Origin: Bacteroides intestinalis
GTDB lineage: Bacteria > Bacteroidota > Bacteroidia > Bacteroidales > Bacteroidaceae
Length of the DNA stretch: 64,000 bases
Assembly (NCBI RefSeq): GCF_003464595.1
Contig: NZ_QRZF01000002.1
Location: 292,052 to 356,051, forward strand
Direction of reading: 5' to 3'
Shown: positions 40,612 to 48,987 of the stretch, piece after piece
Layout of the letters: every line of letters starts with the position of its first letter
How positions within the stretch are numbered: the stretch's first letter is position 1
Notes under the pieces: model-generated
What the model was told of the DNA's origin: nothing
The model's database searches: none
What the model saw: the letters and a program-made list of their open reading frames with translations, nothing else
Made by a program: the position numbers and the translations under genes

Positions 40612-40730
40612 TTCACTTAATTATTCTGATTGATAAGGTTTATCACAACCTTTACCATTATATCTTTTTCTTCTGTTCTGCTTTCTGCAATCATTAATGT
40701 AAGGGCGACTAATGTGTTGTTGCTTATTAA
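40612..40730. repeat. 119-base direct repeat, right copy (inside the intact RhuM-Doc gene)
   Basis: Matches 37591-37709 with two mismatches. It is the 3' end of the intact gene; see the left copy. Confidence 0.85.
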
Positions 40731-41600
40731 CCGGGAACCATCAGGTTTATATAAAATTCTGTTTTTCTCGAGAAACCATAGGAAGAGAAAAGCAGCAATA
40801 CGTTTGTTTCCATCGCTAAATGAATGGTTTTTTACAACTAAATAGAAAAGCATGGCTGCTTTTTCTTCAATGCTGGGATAAAGTTCTTTTCCATCAAATG
40901 TCTGATAGATAGTATTGATGGAGCTATGAAATGATTGGTCCTTTTCATTTCCGAATAAGCCGCTACTTCCAAATTTCTTTTGCAGAATGTGTATTGCCGC
41001 CATTGCCTCTTCGTATGTAGCCCGGAAAGAGGTGGTTCGTGTAGTTGCTTCTACTTCTAATCTCTGATAGTCATACTTATCCAAAGTATCTAAGCCGTAT
41101 GTGTAATCGGTAATAACATGTAATAACCCATTGGCTTCATTCAAGGTTAATTCTTTGTGTTCGATTACATTGGATAGTAATCTTACGGTATTCTTCAAAT
41201 CAGCTAATTGTTGTGCTTTAGCCTGTTCATTAATAGCATAACCTTTGATTAGGTATTCTTTCAGAACTTTATTAGCCCAAATACGAAACTGGATACCTTG
41301 TTGTGATTTTACGCGGTAGCCAATAGAGGTTATCATTTCGAGATTGTAATATTCTACCTGCCGGGTAACGCTTCTTTCACCCTCTTGTTGAACTGTCGCA
41401 AATTTTGCGACAGTTGGAATTTCTTTTAGTTCTTCCTTTAGTGCATTAGTGATATGCTTGCCAATAGTTTTTACATCACGGTCAAACAGTTCAGCCATTT
41501 GTTGGCGATTAATCCATACCGTTTCATTTTCCAGTCTCACATCTATCAAAGTTTGTCCATCCTTAGTCTGGTAGATGATAATATTTCCTTTGTCGTTCAT
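40617..41600 (-). CDS. RhuM family protein fused to a Doc/Fic-type domain
   Basis: 327 residues. The N-terminal RhuM domain (IIIYQTKDGQTLIDVRLENE, TVWINRQQMAELFDRDVKTI, then RIWANKVLKEYLIKGYAIN) resembles the virulence RhuM/KilA-N-like family with a likely DNA-binding first helix. The C-terminal half is a death-on-curing domain: the motif HSFSDGNKR at 259-267 matches HxFxxGNKR, whose His and Asn-Lys/Arg act in nucleotide transfer to a protein target (Doc phosphorylates EF-Tu in phage P1). No adjacent Phd antitoxin is visible; the RhuM half may be its own DNA-binding/antitoxin module. Confidence 0.85.
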   Translation of the reverse strand: MNDKGNIIIYQTKDGQTLIDVRLENETVWINRQQMAELFDRDVKTIGKHITNALKEELKEIPTVAKFATVQQEGERSVTRQVEYYNLEMITSIGYRVKSQQGIQFRIWANKVLKEYLIKGYAINEQAKAQQLADLKNTVRLLSNVIEHKELTLNEANGLLHVITDYTYGLDTLDKYDYQRLEVEATTRTTSFRATYEEAMAAIHILQKKFGSSGLFGNEKDQSFHSSINTIYQTFDGKELYPSIEEKAAMLFYLVVKNHSFSDGNKRIAAFLFLWFLEKNRILYKPDGSRLISNNTLVALTLMIAESRTEEKDIMVKVVINLINQNN

Positions 41601-41714
41601 TTTTTATTCTTTTTAAATACGAATTTGTAAAGGTAAGCATTTTCTTCTTTGCTGCCTTCGGATTTTTCTCTATCTTGCTTCCGTTTTCAATCATTCACTA
41701 AAGAAAAACAGAAT

Positions 41715-42554
41715 ATGAAGAAATATATAGGAGCGCACGTAAGTGCGAGTGGGGGAGTTGAGATAGCTCCTGTTAATGCGCATGAGATAGGTGCGAATGC
41801 ATTTGCTTTGTTTACAAAGAACCAACGGCAATGGGTGGCCAAACCTCTGACCGAAGAAAGTATTCGCGGATTTAAAGACAATTGTGAGAAATTCTCTTTT
41901 GATGCCCGCTATATCCTGCCTCATGATAGCTATTTAATCAATCTGGGACATCCTGAAGAAGAAGGACTAGAGAAAAGCCGTGCCGCATTTCTGGATGAAA
42001 TGCAACGTTGTGAGCAATTAGGTCTGAAGCTTCTGAATTTCCATCCAGGCAGTCATCTGAGTAAGATTTCAATAGAGGAATGTCTGGATAAGGTGGCAGA
42101 ATCTATTAATATCACATTGAGTAAAACGAAAGGGGTGACTGCTGTTATTGAGAATACAGCCGGACAAGGAAGTAATGTTGGTAATGAGTTCTGGCAACTA
42201 AAGCATATCATTGATCGTGTGGATGATAAATCCCGTGTAGGTGTATGCTTGGATACTTGTCATACTTACTCGGCAGGATATGATATCGTAAAAGAATATG
42301 ATAAAGTGTTTCAGGAGTTTGATGAAGTAGTTGGATTTAATTATCTGCGGGGTATCCACCTGAATGATACTAAGAAAGAACTGGGTAGCCATGTAGACCG
42401 CCATGACAGCATAGGGAAAGGCTTGTTAGGCATAGACTTCTTTAAGCGTTTTATGAAAGATGAACGGTTTAATAATATGCCTGTTATTCTTGAAACGCCG
42501 GATGAGGGCTTATGGGCGGACGAGATAAAGTTGCTACGTAGCTTTGAAGAATAG
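41715..42554 (+). CDS. nfo: Endonuclease IV (Nfo)
   Basis: 279 residues from ATG 41715 ([20 protein letters not shown]), the usual Nfo start; the upstream frame is a non-coding extension. Metal-binding motifs are all present: FHPGSHL near 113, [14 protein letters not shown] near 143, [15 protein letters not shown] near 176, [20 protein letters not shown] and [11 protein letters not shown]. It cuts DNA at abasic sites and some oxidised bases. A palindromic element lies immediately after the stop. Confidence 0.96.
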   Translation: MKKYIGAHVSASGGVEIAPVNAHEIGANAFALFTKNQRQWVAKPLTEESIRGFKDNCEKFSFDARYILPHDSYLINLGHPEEEGLEKSRAAFLDEMQRCEQLGLKLLNFHPGSHLSKISIEECLDKVAESINITLSKTKGVTAVIENTAGQGSNVGNEFWQLKHIIDRVDDKSRVGVCLDTCHTYSAGYDIVKEYDKVFQEFDEVVGFNYLRGIHLNDTKKELGSHVDRHDSIGKGLLGIDFFKRFMKDERFNNMPVILETPDEGLWADEIKLLRSFEE

Positions 42555-42557
42555 ATA

Positions 42558-42630
42558 CGCGGACTAAACGGACGAACACGGACTTCTTATTATGAATTAA
42601 GAAAATCCGTGTTCGTCCGTTTAGTCCGCG
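42558..42630. repeat. Palindromic element with CGGAC-unit arms
   Basis: A 25-base perfect inverted pair (42558-42582 and 42606-42630) begins CGCGGACTAAACGGACGAAC. The right side carries an additional GACGCG unit, so its arm is longer (to about 42642). It lies between the convergent nfo and GH28 genes and could be a bidirectional terminator. Confidence 0.8.
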
Positions 42631-42644
42631 TCGTCCGCGTATCC

Positions 42645-43955
42645 TTATTGATTTACCTTCACATTATTCCATTCAGATGACGGAATGATCGACTTGTCAT
42701 ACTCACCATCTTTCGCTTTAATATTCAGATTCTCAAATTTGAAATTCGTCAGTTTGTACTGCTCGGATGCACTTACGTTGAAAAACACATCACATTCAAA
42801 GTCTATATTACGCATTGTTACGTGATCCGAGTAAGACATCGGAATGTCTTTACGGTCTTTCAGATCAAAGAACTGAGTCCACGGCTTGATGTATAGGAAG
42901 CTTTTGGCATTTCCTTTAATATCCTCCACAAGGATATATTCATAATTTTGGGGAGTATCGGCACGCATCTTCAACCACAACAGACGGCTTGCCTGATTGA
43001 TCGTACAACGACGAAGAATAATATTGCGGTTATGGATAGATTCACTACCGCAAGTCAGTGCACTATGGCAGAAACCGTACGTACAATCTTCTATAATAAT
43101 GTTAGTGTTACTTCCGTTGTTAGAATCCTTATCAGCCCAGGGGCCTTTTCCACCTTTAAGAGCAATAGCATCATCGTTTACAGAAAGGTAGCAGTTCTTA
43201 ACCAACACATTGTTGCATACATCAATATCTATGGCATCCGTGCTGGGTGCCTTAACAGGAGCAGCTGGAGAGAAAATATATAGACCTAATAACTTCACAT
43301 TGTTACATTTGTAAATGTGTGTCGTCCAGAAAGGAGAGTTGATGAGGCGTACGCCGGAAAGCTGTACATCATTGCTGTTGGAAATGTGTACCAGGCGCGG
43401 ACGTAACTCATCCATATTCGTGCATTTCGGAATAACGGTGCGGCGCAACCAGAAAGATTTCCAATAGCGTAGTCCGTTGCCATTGATGGTTCCCTTACCG
43501 GAAATGGTGAAACCATCTACTTTGTCGGCATTAACCAGTGCGGCAAAGTATTTAAGTGATTGCCCCTCGATGCGGGTGTTGATTATAGGGAAGTTGCTGA
43601 TATCATCGCTACCCTTCAAAACAGCTCCTTCTTCCAGGTAAAGGTGTGTTTTGGGCTTGAAAAAGAGTGCACCGCTCAGATAGGTACCTTTCGGGATGAT
43701 GATCACACCGCCACCTTTGGATGATGCCTGGTCGATAACCGCCTGAATTTTCTCTGTTTGAAGTAAGGTGCTGTCATTCACCACACCATGATCAATAATC
43801 TTATATTTACCGCCAAGGGTTTCGATATTTACAATTTCGTTCTGTCTGAACCAGTCGGGAATAAGGGTACCATCGGGGAATTTCTCTTGTGCAAAAGATG
43901 GTAGGCAGAAAAGCAAACTACATACTAAAGTTACGAATTTCATGGTCTTTATCAT
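42645..43955 (-). CDS. GH28 family secreted glycoside hydrolase (polygalacturonase-like)
   Basis: 436 residues with a signal peptide (FVTLVCSLLFCLPSFAQ); the ATG at 43943 is an alternative start. The right-handed beta-helix GH28 core shows KGTYLSGALFFKPKTHLYLE, PSTDAIDIDVCNNVLVKNCY and NDDAIALKGGKGPWADKD (the catalytic D-D of the NTD...DD arrangement), then CGSES and RLLWLKMRADTPQNYEYI. It should cleave alpha-1,4 linkages in pectin or rhamnogalacturonan. No SusC/D pair is in the window, so it may be an isolated pectin gene. Confidence 0.9.
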   Translation of the reverse strand: MIKTMKFVTLVCSLLFCLPSFAQEKFPDGTLIPDWFRQNEIVNIETLGGKYKIIDHGVVNDSTLLQTEKIQAVIDQASSKGGGVIIIPKGTYLSGALFFKPKTHLYLEEGAVLKGSDDISNFPIINTRIEGQSLKYFAALVNADKVDGFTISGKGTINGNGLRYWKSFWLRRTVIPKCTNMDELRPRLVHISNSNDVQLSGVRLINSPFWTTHIYKCNNVKLLGLYIFSPAAPVKAPSTDAIDIDVCNNVLVKNCYLSVNDDAIALKGGKGPWADKDSNNGSNTNIIIEDCTYGFCHSALTCGSESIHNRNIILRRCTINQASRLLWLKMRADTPQNYEYILVEDIKGNAKSFLYIKPWTQFFDLKDRKDIPMSYSDHVTMRNIDFECDVFFNVSASEQYKLTNFKFENLNIKAKDGEYDKSIIPSSEWNNVKVNQ

Positions 43956-44256
43956 TAATTGAGTTAATAGTGTCTGATCGGATCGATTTATCCGTTTGCA
44001 AAAATAGGGATTAAAATCTACATGCTACTTATGAGGATAAGCCCATTTCCTAAGTTATTTGTTGGTTTATATAGGCTTTTTGATTCTTTCTGTTTTTGTT
44101 CTGAGAACGATGCAAAGATACGGCACTCGTACGGGGAGACCAAAAAACGGTAGGGGCTAAGGTGTGGAAATCTGTTAACAAACGCAACGCATAGAGATGT
44201 TTCTTTCAAAACATAGTTTTGCACAACGTAAAGCATAGTTTTGCTGAAGAGAGCTC

Positions 44257-44436
44257 GTAGCTTTTTGTGTGTGACGATTGTGACAATGTGACAATTGTGA
44301 CAAATGACAAATAGAGAAGAGTGCAGACAGAAATGTATTATATATATTAATATATAATATAAAGTTAAATAAGAGGTTTTTCTTTTCTACTTTTCTAATT
44401 GTCATTTGTCACAATCGTCACACGTCACAAAGCTAC
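44257..44436. repeat. 180-base palindromic element with GTGACAAT-unit arms
   Basis: In the 43956-44680 gap the left arm (44257-44312) begins GTAGCTTT and contains repeated GTGACAAT units; the right arm (44397-44436) is its reverse complement, shorter by one unit, ending AAAGCTAC. The loop is AT-rich with a TATATATTAATATATA self-complementary stretch. The first 260 bases of the gap (43996-44255) hold only a repeated CATAGTTTTGC motif (44213 and 44234). Confidence 0.7.
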
Positions 44437-44482
44437 GGGTTATATTTTCTCTTAGTCGTTTTTTTTGTACATTTCGAAAAGA

Positions 44483-44619
44483 AATGAACTAAATGCTGAT
44501 AATAATTTAGGCACGGATTACGCGGATTACACGGATTTTTTTCTGTAGTACAATGTTGTAGCGCAGCCTTTAATCCGTGTAATCCGCGTAATCCGCGCCT
44601 AAAATTATATTCATAACCC
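44483..44619. repeat. Palindromic GGATTAC element, copy 1
   Basis: The outer flank AATGAACTAAATGCTGATAA (from 44483) and the far flank AAAATTATATTCATAACCC (to 44619) enclose a stem with nine-base GCGGATTAC-like units (GGCACGGATTACGCGGATTA on the left and the complementary run ending CCGCGCC on the right) and a loop of about 33 bases reading CTGTAGTACAATGTTGTAGC. A second copy is at 50489-50624. Confidence 0.9.
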
Positions 44620-44680
44620 TATAGAAAGGAAGTTAACTCGTCAACTTTTCCTCTATCCGAGCTTTTTGAAAAAGCAATAA

Positions 44681-46306
44681 TCAGAAGTCTGCTTTTTTCG
44701 TAATACACATGGACTGCCCGTTGACGGGATGGGTGAACTCTATGGATTCAGCGTGCAGATAGAGCCTTTTGTCTTTCTTTCCATAAAGCTCGTCGCCTAT
44801 GATGGGGCAATGCAGTCCTGACGGATGTGCCGCATGCACGCGAAGTTGGTGAGTACGTCCCGTATGGGGAGAAAAGGCTATACGTGTATATTTATCTGTA
44901 CGTTCGAGAACCTGATAATAAGTGATGGCAGGCTTGCCATATTGTGTGTCTACCATTTGCCGGGGGCGGTCCAATGGATTGGGGCAAAGCGGTAGTTCAA
45001 TAGTGCCCTCATCTTCCGGGACGATGCCATCGAGCAAAGCTATGTACTTCTTCCGGATACTACGATTCTTGAATTGTGCCTGTAAGTGTTGGTGCGTCTT
45101 CTTATCTTTGGCAATGATTAAAAGTCCCGATGTAGCCATATCCAGCCGATGTACGATCATGGGACCCTCTGCTTCCGGATAAGCCTTTCTTACCAGGTCG
45201 TATATAGACGTCTGTCTCTCTTTTCCGGGTACTGAAAGCATTCCGGCAGGCTTATTAATAATCAATAGCCATTGGTCTTCATAAACTATATTCAATTTTT
45301 CATTGCCTCGTTCCGCCCCCTGTTGCATAGGATTTGCTTCTACCTCCAATCCCTGCAACATGTGCCGGAGAATTGGTTCGCATTTGCCCTTACAGGCTGG
45401 ATAGTAATAACCGTGATGCCGTACTTCGTTTTTGGGAGAATTACCCCACCAGAATTCGGCCATGGCTATCGGTTTCCAATGATGTAGATAGGCTTGTTGT
45501 AACAATTTAGGAGCGGCACATTCACCTGCACCGGCGGGAGGAGTCTTATGTACGGTTTGCTCGAATATGTCGCATAAAGTTATCGCTTCTCCCCGGTAGT
45601 TCAACATTCTGAATTGTTCGAATAGTTGTTGTTGCAAGGCGGCAGAGCGGACTTTACGTTCTGCTTTCAGCTCTTGTATTTGTTTTTCCCAATTACCAGC
45701 TTCTACCTGCAAGGAAGCTATCTTATCTTTCCAGGAGCGTTCCAACCGTTTATATTCTGCCTTCTGGAACTGGCTCTCTCGTATCAGATCTGCTTCTTCC
45801 TTTGCATCAAGCTGACCTGTCTTTCTGAGCAATTCTCTTTTATCTTTTGCTTCTTTCAATTGTATCTTGGCAATTGACAATGCATCTTGTGCAGATTGGG
45901 TGGTTTGGGTAAGATTTGATCGTAGGTCAATATATTTCTTATCCTCTTCCAGCCGGCGGATACGATGGTTGATAGCGGATATGTTTTCTTCTTCTATTTT
46001 GAAGAAGCCTTGAGATTGCAATAAATCGTACACGGGAGGTACAAAATACGGATGTATATTCTTCCCGGCTAATATGCCCGAAAAGGCGGTTAAATAACCT
46101 ATGCTTCCATCTTTGGTTTGCACAATCAGCACTCCGAACATTTTCCCCTGGCTTAATTCCTCTTGCCACTCGCTTTGCTTGCTGAGGTAGTGTTGTACCT
46201 CTTCCGCCGCCATTACACACAATGGATGAGGAGTATAACAGAAAGGGTAAGTAAACCTTTCCGGAAGTGGAATATTGCTGATTGAAGTAGTAAAACGGTG
46301 CAACAT
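44681..46306 (-). CDS. RluA-family pseudouridine synthase with N-terminal extension
   Basis: 541 residues. The catalytic domain is C-terminal (from about 345): INKPAGMLSVPGKERQTSIY, then MIVHRLDMATSGLLIIAKDK, where Asp389 is the catalytic residue of the HRLD motif, and SPHTGRTHQLRVHAAHPSGL. The first 320 residues include a charged coiled coil (LEEDKKYIDLRSNLTQTTQS onward), a Bacteroidetes-specific extension of unknown role. It converts uridine to pseudouridine in an rRNA or tRNA target. Confidence 0.9.
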   Translation of the reverse strand: MLHRFTTSISNIPLPERFTYPFCYTPHPLCVMAAEEVQHYLSKQSEWQEELSQGKMFGVLIVQTKDGSIGYLTAFSGILAGKNIHPYFVPPVYDLLQSQGFFKIEEENISAINHRIRRLEEDKKYIDLRSNLTQTTQSAQDALSIAKIQLKEAKDKRELLRKTGQLDAKEEADLIRESQFQKAEYKRLERSWKDKIASLQVEAGNWEKQIQELKAERKVRSAALQQQLFEQFRMLNYRGEAITLCDIFEQTVHKTPPAGAGECAAPKLLQQAYLHHWKPIAMAEFWWGNSPKNEVRHHGYYYPACKGKCEPILRHMLQGLEVEANPMQQGAERGNEKLNIVYEDQWLLIINKPAGMLSVPGKERQTSIYDLVRKAYPEAEGPMIVHRLDMATSGLLIIAKDKKTHQHLQAQFKNRSIRKKYIALLDGIVPEDEGTIELPLCPNPLDRPRQMVDTQYGKPAITYYQVLERTDKYTRIAFSPHTGRTHQLRVHAAHPSGLHCPIIGDELYGKKDKRLYLHAESIEFTHPVNGQSMCITKKADF

Positions 46307-46346
46307 AATGGTGCAAAGATACTACATTCTTTGGGTATCTGTGAAG

Positions 46347-47768
46347 TTATCCGGCAGAAAAGAATTCCTCGCTTTCATTATGGTAGGGTAGGAGGAAAGT
46401 GAACCGGCTTCCTTTTCCAATCTCTGAGGCCACACTAATCTTCCCACCGAGTTTTTCCGCAATTACCATGCTGATGGAAAGTCCCAGACCCGTGCCTTGA
46501 ACAAATTCATCTTGTTTGTAGAAGCGTTCGAATATCATTCGTTGCTCTTCTTTCGGAATACCTTTGCCGGTATCTTCTACGTAAATGGAGACTTCGTATG
46601 TTGAAAAATCAATTTCATAGCCCAGTTTGATGTATCCTGATTTGGTAAACTTAGTGGCATTATTCAGAAAGTTAGTCATTATCTGGCTGAGGCGGTTCAC
46701 GTCCGTATTGATGAAGAATGCGGCATCGGGCACTTCTTTGATGAACTCTATTTCCTTGGGTATCAATAAGGAATGTGTCAAATACATACTATCCACCCAA
46801 TTATTCAGATTACACGTTGAATAGGAGAAAGTCATGTTGCCCGATTCGATACGGGAGAGCTCCAGTATATCATTGATGAGTTTCAGAAGCAATTCGCAAT
46901 TCGTGTTGATCGTATTGATGAAGTCAGCTTTCTCTTCATCGGGGAGGTCGTCTTCGCTGACAAGTAAGTTGGAGAACCCCACAATTGCATTCAGTGGAGT
47001 ACGTATTTCATGGCTCATATTGGCGAGGAAAGATTGCTTCAGTTCTGCCTCTATCGCCAGGTCTTTTGCTCTCATGAGTTCCTCTTCTTTGTCCTTGAAG
47101 TGTTGCACATTGGTGATTAAGCCTATAATGGAGGCCGTTTCCGCCATTGCCTCCGTGGGATTGACATAACGGAGTTCATACCAGATATACCCTTTACCAT
47201 TAAAGTTGCACCGGCATTGGGTGTGCGTTTTGGAATCCGGTTGGTTTTTCACATGATAAAACGTGTTCAACACATCCACTCTGTCTTCCGGATGTATCGC
47301 TTCGGCCATTTCTTGTAGGGTGAAAGCACGAAAAGGCATATCCAGATGCTCAAAGAATTCTTTATCACAGATGAAAGCATTTGTTTTTTCTATGTATTTC
47401 CAGGCGTAGATGTTGCTCTTTTCGAGTGATAGCGATAATAATTCCTTTTCCCTGGTTAGTTCCCTTTGGGCGGTGCGCTTTCTTTTAGACTCTCTGACAT
47501 AGAGAAGTAGCGGATAGATGATGAAAAAACAAATAGAAGAGAGAGCCAGAACAATGATACAAATAAAAAGAGGCTTGTACTTGGCTTGGAAAGGTATCTT
47601 GATTACAATATAATCTTGTGGATGTTCTTTAGCTTCAACATTGGTTTCTGTTTTCTGAATATCTTGGGGTTCAGCGTACTGGGGTTCTACCGCATGCATC
47701 TTTGTAAATAGGACAAAGAAGATCAGAATAATCGAAACTCTTTTCAGTAGCTGATAGCGTTTTTTCAT
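46347..47768 (-). CDS. PAS-domain sensor histidine kinase (membrane)
   Basis: 473 residues from ATG 47768; the longer frame to 47822 has an implausible N-terminus. An N-terminal signal/TM segment and a second TM (near 70-95, KPLFICIIVLALSSICFFII) enclose a short periplasmic loop; a PAS-like region (about 105-235) follows; HisKA has FLANMSHEIRTPLNAIVGFS with phospho-accepting His253, and the HATPase shows NFLNNATKFTK, VEDTGKGIPKEE and QGTGLGLSISM. No response regulator is adjacent, so it is an orphan kinase. Confidence 0.9.
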   Translation of the reverse strand: MKKRYQLLKRVSIILIFFVLFTKMHAVEPQYAEPQDIQKTETNVEAKEHPQDYIVIKIPFQAKYKPLFICIIVLALSSICFFIIYPLLLYVRESKRKRTAQRELTREKELLSLSLEKSNIYAWKYIEKTNAFICDKEFFEHLDMPFRAFTLQEMAEAIHPEDRVDVLNTFYHVKNQPDSKTHTQCRCNFNGKGYIWYELRYVNPTEAMAETASIIGLITNVQHFKDKEEELMRAKDLAIEAELKQSFLANMSHEIRTPLNAIVGFSNLLVSEDDLPDEEKADFINTINTNCELLLKLINDILELSRIESGNMTFSYSTCNLNNWVDSMYLTHSLLIPKEIEFIKEVPDAAFFINTDVNRLSQIMTNFLNNATKFTKSGYIKLGYEIDFSTYEVSIYVEDTGKGIPKEEQRMIFERFYKQDEFVQGTGLGLSISMVIAEKLGGKISVASEIGKGSRFTFLLPYHNESEEFFSAG

Positions 47769-47945
47769 AGCTGAAGAATAACTCATTTTGCAAATGTACA
47801 TGAATATTTTTAATTCTTGCACAAATAAATAAAAATGTGAGAATTAACTCTTTTTATGTCCGAATAGCAGATTCTGCTTATCTTAAAAAAAGACTATTTT
47901 AATGTAAATCTTATTTTTTTATTTTATATACTGATTTTTCGCAAT

Positions 47946-48875
47946 TCACGGCTTAGCCAGATAGTAACATTGGTGGTCGTATAAATGTCCATCGTAGGTT
48001 AACTCGGCCTGATGGAGAGTGCCTTCATAGATAAAACCGTGGCGTTTCAAAACCTGTTGCGAGCGCTCGTTATGAGGATAGCAATTTGCGGTGATGAGGC
48101 TTAGTTGGAGGGTGTTGAATCCGTAATCGAGAACAGATTGCACCGCTTCCGTCATGTAGCCCTTTCCCCAATGGGATTCATCGAGCCAGTATCCCAGCAT
48201 GCGTGCTTGAGGGTTTTCACGCTTGGGATCTGGGATGATGCCGACTGAACCGATCAAACGTCCGTCTTCTTTTAGGATGATAGCCCATATCCCGGACTGG
48301 GATATAAATACGGAACGAAGGATTTCTTGTGATTCTTCTAAGGAACCATGAGGTTTCCAGCCGGCATTGTTTCCTATGTTCGGGTTTTGGCAGCATTTAA
48401 AGAAGGCTTCCGCATCACTTTCCCGGAAGGGGCGTAATAGTAGCCGTTCCGTTTCAATCGGAGCATCAGGTTCATTACCGGTTTCTTCCTTCCTGTATAC
48501 ACATTCCACTCGATTGCCATCCGGATCGAGTATGACGCTTTCGAAATATCCATCGCCCGAAGTCCGCGGTTCGCCGGCTATGGTATACCCATTGCTACGG
48601 AGTTGTTCAGTAGTGCGGAGAACGTCTTCTTTGCTTTGGAAAGAGAGAGCAAAGTGCGTGAGTCCCAACTTGTTCTCTTCTATTGGAGTGTTTTGCACAT
48701 CTGTGCGGCTCATTAATTCTAATGCCGCGCCATCATCAAAATAAATGAAATAGGACTCGAAACCCTTTTTCGGATTGATATATTTTTCATTGCTTGTTCC
48801 GCTAAAGTAGCGGATATAAAACTCTCTCAATTCTTCCAGGCGAAAAGTCCAGATGGCGATATGATGTATTTTCAT
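47946..48875 (-). CDS. Fusion of glyoxalase/VOC domain and GNAT acetyltransferase
   Basis: 309 residues. Residues 1-125 are a vicinal-oxygen-chelate domain: MKIHHIAIWTFRLEELREFY, FDDGAALELMSR, GLTHFALSFQSKEDV, and SVILDPDGNRVECV with the metal-ligand Glu. Residues 140-305 are a RimJ/RimL-type GNAT: IETERLLLRPFRESDAEAFF, MLGYWLDESHWGKGYMTEAV and CYPHNERSQQVLKRHGFIYE. The two halves are joined by a short linker. A two-function enzyme, perhaps a toxin-resistance acyltransferase, is possible; not established. Confidence 0.85.
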   Translation of the reverse strand: MKIHHIAIWTFRLEELREFYIRYFSGTSNEKYINPKKGFESYFIYFDDGAALELMSRTDVQNTPIEENKLGLTHFALSFQSKEDVLRTTEQLRSNGYTIAGEPRTSGDGYFESVILDPDGNRVECVYRKEETGNEPDAPIETERLLLRPFRESDAEAFFKCCQNPNIGNNAGWKPHGSLEESQEILRSVFISQSGIWAIILKEDGRLIGSVGIIPDPKRENPQARMLGYWLDESHWGKGYMTEAVQSVLDYGFNTLQLSLITANCYPHNERSQQVLKRHGFIYEGTLHQAELTYDGHLYDHQCYYLAKP

Positions 48876-48962
48876 GCGATATAATAGTTTGAATATCTGT
48901 TCTTTGTAGTTAATTAAAAACTACTTTTCATGCAAATATAATGATTATTCCTTATAAAAGCC

Positions 48963-48970
48963 TACCTTTG
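48963..48970 (+). promoter_or_regulatory. -7 box for the DEAD-box helicase gene
   Basis: TACCTTTG at 48963-48970 fits TAnnTTTG, 17 bases before the start codon. This implies a very short leader of about ten bases. The -33 element is poor. Confidence 0.5.
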
Positions 48971-48987
48971 CGCCCTAATTAAAAGAA

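Noticed and set aside
41649..41714. Longer N-terminus of Nfo
   Set aside because: Conserved Nfo proteins start at [14 protein letters not shown]; the upstream part has no family counterpart.
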